Positions 1 through 7,500 of a DNA stretch of 24,143 nt are shown in pieces. Origin of the DNA: Perkinsus chesapeaki (taxonomy: Eukaryota > Perkinsozoa > Perkinsida > Perkinsidae); contig JAAPAO010000553.1 of assembly GCA_013115145.1 (NCBI GenBank), positions 1 through 24,143 on the forward strand, in the 5' to 3' direction. The notes beneath the pieces were generated by a model, which was not told the origin of the DNA, did not search any database, and saw only the letters and a list, made by a program, of their open reading frames with translations. The first letter of the stretch is position 1. Each line of letters starts with the position of its first letter. The position numbers and the translations under genes were made by a program.

Positions 1-483
1 ATTCAATCACTTATCATGCCTAACAGCTCTTCTTCAAGTGTTGAGTCTACCAGTTCGGGGGTTATTGCAAACAGGGCTACCCCTCGCCCAAGGCTAGCGC
101 GCATTCAGCGTATGCGTGCAACTTGTTGACGCGTGCCACACCTCCGAACATCAAGTTGACTCTCATGAACATCAATTTCTCCTCGGCGAGCAAATTTGGA
201 GAGCGAGAAGATCTATTTCGCTGATAGACCTCTCAATTTCCCGTAAGACTCTCAAGTTTGGCAAGAGAACTCGATGTTAGAATATTGAGAATCCTATGGC
301 GAGATTGGAAGGTATATCGGCGGAGTAGGGCTCTCCGTTTCAGGTTTGTGCGCACCCTAATTCGCTCCCCAATGCAGAATTGATGTGCATAAGTATGAGA
401 TTGTTATTCAAAAGGTGTTGAATTAGCTGGGTTGAAACCTCCTATTCACCCCACAGTCTACATACGCTTTGCTCCAGCCTGTA
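1..483. other. Upstream non-coding region of the first carbonic anhydrase gene
   Basis: No convincing coding region is seen on either strand. The stretch holds a GC-rich hairpin at 97-119. A pyrimidine-rich CCCCACAG lies about 27 bases before the ATG at 484, which could serve as a 3' splice site for a 5'-UTR intron or trans-splicing; this is inference only. No TATA-like promoter could be assigned. Confidence 0.5.
97..119. repeat. Inverted repeat (hairpin)
   Basis: GCGCGCAT at 97-104 pairs with ATGCGTGC at 112-119 across a 7-nt loop, with seven Watson-Crick pairs and one G.T. It is one of many short inverted repeats in the non-coding DNA of this window. Confidence 0.5.
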
Positions 484-1347
484 ATGTTCTCCTTCCTTCT
501 CCTGCTACCAGTAGCGGCTGGTGAGTCGACGTGGAATTATGAAGATCAAGCTAACTGGCCTGAGCAATGCCATACCAACTCTCGTCAGTCGCCGATCGAC
601 ATTCATGACTCAGCTGTCGACAGCTCGATGCGGGCAGCCGGTCTTTCTTTCAACTACGGTATTGCAAGAAACATGTCTGTTCTCCTCGGGCCTCATTTGG
701 AAGGTGACATTCACCACGACGAGAACTGGCATCTGTCTGGAGTATTTGGCTTCACTAATGACAGGTATCGCCTTGCACAACTACATTATCATTGGGGCTC
801 CAACGACTCTACTGGCAGCGAGCACTACTTAAACGGTAACTCGTTCCCTGCGGAGCTACACATGGTCCACCATAATATGAAATACAGCAACCTGAGCGAT
901 GCCGTTGGCAAAGAAGGAGGCATCGCTGTTCTAGGCATTCTGCTTCGCGTAGGTAATAATGAATCAGCAGTAGAAGCCCTTCTAACCAGCCTGGCAGAAA
1001 ACACGACCGCGCCTCCAGTGAATCTTGCCGGGCTCATTCCCTCTGATGTTGCCACTAACTACTACACCTATAACGGTTCCTTCACAACTCCTCCCTGCAC
1101 TGAACATGTATCATGGATTGTAGCTGGAACTGAGCTAACTATTAGCGAGTCACAGTTGGCTCGCCTTCGTGATTTAACTCTTGATGGAAAGCCCGTCGGG
1201 CCGAATTATCGCGTACTCGCTCCTCAAAATGAGAGGCGCATCCTCGCTGGTGGCAGAAACGGTGATAGTAGCTATTCCGCAGGGCCTTTTTTATCGTATA
1301 TCGTTACCTCTCTTCTTTTCTTGTACAGCGCTTGTATTCAGCTGTAA
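484..1347 (+). CDS. Secreted alpha-class carbonic anhydrase, intronless
   Basis: Predicted 287-aa alpha-carbonic anhydrase, catalysing reversible hydration of CO2 to bicarbonate. The ATG at 484 is chosen because it opens a short hydrophobic leader (residues 1-13) just before the mature-type start ESTWNYEDQ. Family landmarks are visible: QSPIDI (35-40), the three zinc-binding His in LHYHWG (H101, H103) and ELH (H126), Glu113 (human CA2 E106 equivalent), and FTTPPCTEH with the gatekeeper Thr at 201. His71 sits exactly 30 residues before H101, the spacing of the CA2 proton shuttle His64. Cys29 and Cys205 match the disulfide pair of extracellular alpha-CAs. Several N-x-S/T sites and a hydrophobic C-terminal tail suggest a secreted, glycosylated, possibly GPI-anchored or membrane-tethered enzyme. 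All expected catalytic residues are present. It has no intron, unlike the other protein genes here apart from its damaged duplicate at 3099. Confidence 0.93.
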   Translation: MFSFLLLLPVAAGESTWNYEDQANWPEQCHTNSRQSPIDIHDSAVDSSMRAAGLSFNYGIARNMSVLLGPHLEGDIHHDENWHLSGVFGFTNDRYRLAQLHYHWGSNDSTGSEHYLNGNSFPAELHMVHHNMKYSNLSDAVGKEGGIAVLGILLRVGNNESAVEALLTSLAENTTAPPVNLAGLIPSDVATNYYTYNGSFTTPPCTEHVSWIVAGTELTISESQLARLRDLTLDGKPVGPNYRVLAPQNERRILAGGRNGDSSYSAGPFLSYIVTSLLFLYSACIQL

Positions 1348-1372
1348 TCAATAGTCATTAACTGCGTAGCAT

Positions 1373-1467
1373 TCGTCATCCTATGCCTATGGGTAGGGTC
1401 CGCATCCGCGAATGCGTTTCTGCGGAACGGCTTCTGATGACGAGGACGGTGGCTCAACCGCCTGTCC
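1373..1467. other. Possible structured RNA element downstream of CA1
   Basis: TCGTCATC (1373-1380) pairs perfectly with GATGACGA (1436-1443), enclosing CCGCA (1400-1404) / TGCGG (1421-1425). An adjacent helix follows: GGACGGTGG (1444-1452) with CCGCC (1458-1462) and GTCC (1464-1467), one G.T and one bulge. It starts 25 nt after the CA1 stop, so it may lie in the 3' UTR. No known RNA family is recognised. Confidence 0.3.
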
Positions 1468-1646
1468 GAGTGTCCAGTTGCTGATTGCCAGTCCACATGT
1501 CTCAAGGACTCTAATAGACATCGTGTTGTAGTCCAGTTGCTTGTAAATTATTGCTGCTTGCACCTCAATAGCACTGAAACTAGTTTACAGGCGCGAACGA
1601 GTGGATACGAACGATTCGGACCGAATTACCGTGAGCCGTGCCCTTT

Positions 1647-1762
1647 CTTCGCATTATCGAATCATGCGTAATGCGAAGGCAGATAAAATGACTTCAAGCA
1701 TTGCCGAACGCCTTCTGACGATGCTTGAAGGCTTGACAATTATTGGGCCTGCGCCCAATAAT
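1647..1762. repeat. Three consecutive perfect 10-bp inverted repeats
   Basis: CTTCGCATTA 1647-1656 / TAATGCGAAG 1669-1678 (12-nt loop); CTTCAAGCAT 1692-1701 / ATGCTTGAAG 1721-1730 (19-nt loop); ATTATTGGGC 1739-1748 / GCCCAATAAT 1753-1762 (4-nt loop). All arms are perfect, and the three arm sequences differ, so these are three separate hairpins rather than copies of one element. Confidence 0.7.
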
Positions 1763-1764
1763 AC

Positions 1765-1925
1765 CTATCCCTACACGAAACAATCCCGAGTGAGATGTTG
1801 TTTACATACCCTGTATAGCAACAGCAAGGGTAATAGTAATTGAATGTGTCCTGTTATTGAGGAGCACTGCTTGATTCGGAGTTAGCCGCTGAACACACGA
1901 GACGGCCCACGGAATATTCGCGGTA
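1765..1925 (-). pseudogene. SMC3 3'-end relic (last two exons)
   Basis: Read on the minus strand, 1925-1857 encodes YREYSVGRLVCSAANSES..., closely matching the penultimate exon of the SMC3 copy at 4528-10192 (YREAVARLVCSVANPES...). A 46-base intron-like stretch follows and ends in ...CTATACAG (1811-1856). After it, 1810 to about 1765 aligns at DNA level with the start of the last SMC3 exon (the VICTTF exon), but codes poorly and meets stops. The splice donor is lost (TAACAG where the intact copy has GTAAAG). None of the upstream SMC3 exons (head, hinge, Walker B) was found between 1926 and 3098, so this is a decayed fragment. It lies tail-to-tail with CA1, as the intact SMC3 copy does with the second CA gene. 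Confidence 0.65.
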
Positions 1926-2517
1926 GGTATCATGATATTGGCCCATCTGTAACTCCCTTCGCCGCTGGTGCTTCCCCAACGCGTTATCGTACCATTTCCT
2001 CAGAGATTGCTGAATACTCGCGCACCATGATAGCGCAGTGTGCACGAGTTGCGGTTGCTGAAGAGCTCCATAGGGTCATATGTGTGTTTGATTATCGGGT
2101 TCGGGTGATCGGTTCTCCCGAGTGAAAGAGCATTCGGAGTAGGGTTTCGTTACCATATCGCTCTATTCAGAGCGCGGGAAGCTGCATCACTGAGGGAATC
2201 TTCAGTGATCTCATTTTAGCAATAGCCGAAGCCGAGGCGGGCAGGAGCCAGAATACACCACACAAAATAACAACCGCGGCGCGGCGTTTTGCCTCCGGAA
2301 TAAGGCCGCTGCTTTTACGTTTTTAGGGTGAAGTGAATGAAAAGTTCGTAGTAGATCGCTGAGTGTTCCTTCGTTCAGCTCAGTCCGATCCGGGTATACC
2401 CGTGGCTGATATCCACACCCGATCCCCAGTAGCGTCAGCAACAGTTGAGCATGGAAGCGAAGATAACGGAGGAGCTTCATAGTGAATACCGATCAACACG
2501 ATGTATGCTCGAATGGC

Positions 2518-2552
2518 GTGAAGGTGCATGTATTGAATTACTGCACCTTCAC
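2518..2552. repeat. Perfect 11-bp inverted repeat
   Basis: GTGAAGGTGCA at 2518-2528 pairs perfectly with TGCACCTTCAC at 2542-2552 across a 13-nt loop. Confidence 0.7.
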
Positions 2553-2723
2553 TTCATTGAGCTTCACTCACTGCATTGCTGTATGCCTGCCGGAAATGAA
2601 GTACAATGTGCTTTTGAACCTGAAGCCGAATCCACCTGTCTCCTACGGGTTACCAAGAGGGTAAGCGAATGGTGAGGATGGCCCGAATAATAAGCCGAAC
2701 ACGAGGTACCGAACACTTGCGGA

Positions 2724-2748
2724 GTAACCTCCCGGAGGTTACCTCCGG
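2724..2748. repeat. Overlapping mutually exclusive hairpins
   Basis: GTAACCTCC (2724-2732) / GGAGGTTAC (2734-2742) is a perfect 9-bp inverted repeat with a single central base. CCGGAGG (2732-2738) / CCTCCGG (2742-2748) is a 7-bp repeat sharing the middle segment. The two folds cannot coexist. Confidence 0.65.
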
Positions 2749-3098
2749 AGAGTCAATTTCATTATCGGCTGCAGCGTAATTGCCGCATTGGCATCCCATT
2801 TGGTTTAATGTAGTTCTTCGATGCGACCCTCCGTGGGAGTGCGTGAAGACTTTTCGACTTTAGAGGATTGGGCCAAGAATAGCGGGGTTGTCATTGTGCA
2901 CGAGCCCCTTTTCAGCTTTGTTCTGCGAAGTTTGAGATATGCATGTTAGAGAAACCTCCTTCATAATCTTTCAAAGTTAACCTTGCTGAAGTTAAGTTTA
3001 CCCGTGCGCCAGGCGCACTTGAGCACATGCGTGCGGAGGGTCGGTAGGAAAAACTCTAGTCGTGTTGCTGCCTATTACACTCTTCTCCTCACACCGCG

Positions 3099-3968
3099 AT
3101 GCTCTCAGTGGTTCTTCTCCTACCAGTTGTGGTTGGTCAATCAACGTGGAACTATGAGGATCAAGCCGCTTGGCCCGAATTATGCCACACCGGCTCTCGA
3201 CAGTCGCCGATCGACATTCACGACTCGTCCGTCGACAACTCTATACGAGCACCCGGTCTTTCACTGAACTACGGTACTGCGAACAACTTGTCTATTGTGC
3301 TTGGACCTGAGTTGGCGGGAAACATTCAACCCGACGAGAACTGGTATCTGTCTGGAGTTTCTGGCTTCACGGAGGACAGATTCCGCCTTGCACAGCTACA
3401 TTATTATTATTGGGGCTCGAACGACTCTATTGGCAGCGAGCACTACTTGAATGGTAAGTAGTTGGCCGCCGAGCTGCATCTGGTTCACTATAATATAAAA
3501 TTCAGCACCTTAAACGATGCTGTTGGGAAAGACGGTGGCCTCGCTGGTCTAGGCATTCTGCTTCGCGTAGGTGCTAGTAATGCTGGAGTAGAAGCTCTGT
3601 TGAACGGCCTTGACGGAAACACGACCGCGCCTCCAGTGAATCTTGCCGGGCTCGTTCCCTCTGATGTTACAACTAATTACTACACCTATAACGGTTCCTT
3701 CACAACTCCTCCCTGCACTGAGCATGTATCATGGATTGTAGCTGGAACTGAGCTCACTATTAGCGAGACACAGTTGGCTCGCCTCCGTGCTTTAACTATT
3801 GATGGGAATCCCGTCGGGCCAAACTATCGGGCACTCGCCCCTCAAAATGAGAGGCGCATCCTTGCTGGTGGTAAAAGCAATGATGACAGTTATGCCGCAG
3901 GGTCTATTCTGTCACCTATTATGCTATCGTTTATTTATTTGTATTATATTGCCATCCAACTCCCATGA
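3099..3968 (+). pseudogene. Second alpha-carbonic anhydrase copy, inactivated
   Basis: Paralogue of the gene at 484-1347. It starts with a hydrophobic leader at the ATG at 3099 and aligns through the whole family, but has two lesions. The zinc site reads LHYYYWG (3396-3416) instead of LHYHWG: the second His ligand is gone and one TAT codon is inserted. An in-frame TAG at 3459-3461 stands where CA1 has TCG (Ser), one base different, just before the third ligand region ELH. The frame then continues intact to the natural stop at 3966-3968, keeping GSFTTPPCTEH and the hydrophobic tail. Loss of a metal ligand and a premature stop argue for a young pseudogene. Stop readthrough giving a CA-related protein without catalysis is a less likely alternative. 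Upstream and downstream halves differ in similarity to CA1, the 3' half being far closer. Confidence 0.85.
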
Positions 3969-4527
3969 GTACTTGAGATCTTGTCGTCGAAGGCAGACCG
4001 GGTCGGCCACAGTCAACCACGTGTGAAGGAATCTCGTTTTTGGAGAGCGTTATGAGTCATAACTTATCGCCTTATTCTGCGTCGCGTTCATGTTATTTCG
4101 GGCCAATGTCTGCTAACACCCCTGAGTCACTGTTCTGCAATCTCTGGTATTAGTCACTGTTCGCCCAGCCGTAAAGATATAATACGTGTATGCTCGCTTG
4201 GAGCATGACTACAGTGGTCCTGACCTAGCCACCCGTTTGGGTCTGGTCTCTGAATATCAGTCCACGTATTTCTCTCTACTGTGCCTCGAGTTATAATGAT
4301 AGTACTTGCGAACTCGTGCCGATCGTAACCTTGGAACACCACAGCAGTTCAAGAGGAGACAGGAACTAAGCTTATAAGTACTAGCAAGCCAGATAACTGA
4401 CCCTTTGCGTGCTGCCAGAAGGATATCATGCGTTCATACCACTCGCCCTTTGGGCGTGTTGGGTGATACAACAACACATCTAATGCAGAGTTTGAATTGA
4501 CATAGGAATCGGGCAACTGGAGCGTAA
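3969..4527. other. Non-coding tail-to-tail spacer between CA copy 2 and SMC3-L
   Basis: No gene is seen. Short inverted repeats occur at 4049-4063 (GTTATGA/TCATAAC around one base), around 4189-4205 (ATGCTC/GAGCAT) and around 4441-4456 (CGCCC TTT GGGCG with flanking pairs). It separates two convergent genes and should hold both 3' ends. Confidence 0.5.
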
Positions 4528-7500
4528 TCAGACGAGCTCATCACTCGTGTCTTCTGTAACGGTAACGTTACTGGCATGATCATTCATAAAAACTCGATAA
4601 CGTCTATTTGCTACACGACACAGTTCGGAGTGGAAGGTGGTGCAAATGACCTGAATAGCAGCATTAATAACAATTATTATCGGCGGTTTTCTTTACCTGA
4701 GCAGGATTGCCTGATTCGGGGTTGGCCACCGAACAGACGAGACGAGCCACAGCTTCGCGATATCTGAGACAAGACAGAGTGGTATGAGACAGGCCATGCC
4801 AGGTGCAACTTACTGCGGGTCGAGGGCTGCATCGATCTCGTCGAAAATATAGAATGGGGGCTGCTCGACTCTCTGCATTGCGAGAAGGAGGGCCACTGCA
4901 ACCTTAAAAAAGTGAAGCTGCTATCAGAGTTATACGGCTACGGAAATGACGATGACCAGAGCAAGGTTGCACTTCTCGTGGTACAACTGAGTGCGACGGA
5001 AGAACCCACCACAGTCTTTTGGCCACCGCTTAGCTCCGGCATCCTTCTCATTCTTCCCTTAGCTGCCGAGAACGTCACCTCCAATGCAACACCAACATAC
5101 CTCAAGCAAGGCAGTATAACGCAAAACGGTTATTAAACGCTAGCTTACTCTTCCTCGCCGGTTGAGGAGCTCACAGTGCTGTCGCTTTCATCGCCCTCAG
5201 TTGGCTTTCTACACGGATTCCGTCTGAGTAGCTTCATCCTTGCATTCCCGCTGGGAACCTGATATCGAGCTCCAATCAGGAGGACTTGCGGGCGTACAAG
5301 CTCATTAAATGCATTGGAGAAGTTCTCATTAATTTGAGCAAAACTCTTGATAATGTTATCTTTTTTCTCAGCATCAAGACTTCTAATAAGATCATCTATG
5401 GCCGCCTGATGAGGGTCAATGGGTCCGTCGGATGAATCCGTGTTTCGGACTTGGCCTTCGTCCATTTCCTGTTGTTTATGTAACAACTCTTCGTACTGCC
5501 CATTCAGCTGCTGGTACCTGCGTTGCTGAGGATTGCATGTCAATCTGATGAACAACAATCCCGCCTTACTGTTCCTCAGCTTTGTTATTAACACGGTTGA
5601 GTTTAGAAATGTCTATTGTGCATTGTGCCAGTCTTTTCTGCAGTACACTTGTATCCTGAATAACACAACTTAACGGACTTAACCGACTTATCAAATCCAC
5701 GGTTAATGAATGATAGCCATTCAAACACAGGACTACACAGCGTATTTGCGGTGTACATCTGTGATGCTTCTGATAACGCCATCGATGTCCTCAACCTCCG
5801 GCTGCCGAGCTATGATCTCATCAAGTTCGGAGTTCGCCAGACTCTGCCGTTCTCCGTAGCTTGATGGGCAAATATTCTGAGCCAATCTCTCTGAAATACT
5901 TACTATTTAACCTTATGCATTTTCTCATCTAAAGCCGCCTGATTTGCCGCAACTGAGGACTCCAGTTCGGCAGTCTCGTTCGCTAGGTCCTCCAAGTAAG
6001 AGGCTGCATAATGCACTTCATGGGGCTCGTTCATAGGGACTTACACTGCGAACTCTCAGCCTCGCGCAGCTCTGTCATTCGCTCCTCCGCGAGCAACAAC
6101 TCTTGTTCGATGTCAGCGAGCTCCCCGGCTAGCCACCGTATCCTCCTGACAGTTTCAGCTGCATTGCACCATCTCTGACGCGTCCAACTGCTCATCCTTC
6201 ATAGAGGACTCTTCCCTTCGTATCCGTTCAGATGTCCTTTCGCGTATCTCATTTTGCAAGGTAAGGACACGCTTTCTATATACGAGCGCATGTCGTGACC
6301 GGAGACCCTCGATAACTTCGCGCAGCTCTGCCATGGCCCTGGGAGGCGTATCCCTGTTCGTTGGAGGTTCCGGTCTCACTTCATTCTTTCTGCCAACGTC
6401 TTTTTCTTCTCTGACAAATCCTGGTCTAGGCGGTGCAACTCAGCGGCTTCTGCCTCCGTCACACCCCCGGCATCGCCCACATCGGGTACTTAGACAAAAC
6501 ACTTATTGCACCCGTTAGGCATGTAGCACCTCGTGCTGCTGCTGCTGTTGCTTCAAGTACAGTGATATCTAACTTTAATGAGTTGCGTTCTATGTCGTAC
6601 TGCCTAGCTAATCTGAAGGCAGTGGATCTTTGTTCAGGTTCCTCATATCGAAGAGAGGGCTTGTCTCACCGCTTTGTGACATCGATGCTGTGAGTGAGCC
6701 CCTGCCGAGCCTCCACCAGCTCCGACAGCTCTCGGTTGCTCACAGTTTCGCTCTGGAACGCAGACTGCCGCCAGCATATTCTCGAGAGGCTCACGCGTAA
6801 GTTTTGTTGTAGTTCGTTTCCAAACAGGGAGAGATTCTGCTCAAGTTCATCTTTAAAGGATTCCTTCTGCTGGATCTCTTGAGAAACTTTCTCGTATTCT
6901 TCCTCAAGGGTTTTCATCTCCTCTCGGAGGGACGACAGTTTTGCCCTGACTCGATTGAGTGGTTGGCAATGTTCTGGACATACGATTACCAACTAGAGAT
7001 CCTCGTATAACACTTTGGATCGATGAAGCCTCCTTTTAGAGCGCCTGAGCGAATAGTCAGGTAAGCTCTCGTAGCTCACGGCTGAGGGCGCTCTGCTAGC
7101 GACAGGCGGCGAGTAGAACGATGCACCTCTTCGAGTGAATACATCTCCAGCTGCAGTGACAACGCTAAGGCCCCTCTTCGTGAGCCTTTGTTCATCCCCC
7201 GCTTTTGCTGCCAGCGCGTACCTGAAGGCACTTGCCATCCAGCTGACGCATACCAAAGGGTTGGCACCTCTTCCACACCTTTTCTGCCGCACACTTGGCC
7301 CATACGGGAGCCTCAATTACATCTGTCAAGAATACTAACCCATTCTCCCTTAGCGGTGGCGATGTCGTGGATGCCGATAGCTACGAGATAGGGCTACTGT
7401 GGTGCTGTTGGAGCAAGTCAAACCGTACATTTTCAAGAGGGCAGAAGGTAGCCTTCAGATGCCTTCTACCGTCCTCCCGTTTTGAGTTCAACCACTCGAT

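Larger units (their letters stand above)
1348..1764. other. Non-coding 3' flank of CA1, rich in inverted repeats
   Basis: No gene is seen. The region carries a foldable block (1373-1467), an 11-nt direct repeat GTCCAGTTGCT at 1472-1482 and 1531-1541, and a row of three perfect hairpins (1647-1762). On the minus strand this is the area just past the end of the SMC3 relic. Confidence 0.5.
1926..3098. other. Non-coding spacer rich in inverted repeats
   Basis: No supported gene; short open frames here lack family features. Inverted repeats seen: 2016-2025/2040-2049 (ACTCG-GCAC with GTGC-CGAGT, one mismatch), 2159-2174 (CGCTCT/AGAGCG), 2186-2209 (ATCACTGA/TCAGTGAT), palindrome 2391-2402 (CGGGTATACCCG), 2518-2552 and 2724-2748. 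The spacer probably occupies the place of a deleted SMC3 body plus the upstream region of the second CA gene. Confidence 0.55.

Noticed and set aside
2211-2480. 89-codon minus-strand open frame in the CA spacer
   Set aside because: No family features, no match to SMC3 exons or CA, and it overlaps several inverted repeats; such frames are expected by chance.
3454-3505. GTAAGT at the premature stop of the second CA, possible 52-nt intron that would remove the TAG
   Set aside because: Splicing to the TTCAG at 3501-3505 removes a length not divisible by three, runs into TAA within three codons, and deletes the third zinc ligand region. CA1 has the same bases as coding sequence.
4697-4763. Suspected frameshift in the penultimate exon of SMC3-L
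   Set aside because: A first reading had dropped five bases; on recount the exon is 67 nt and reads YREAVARLVCSVANPESG in frame into VICTTF.
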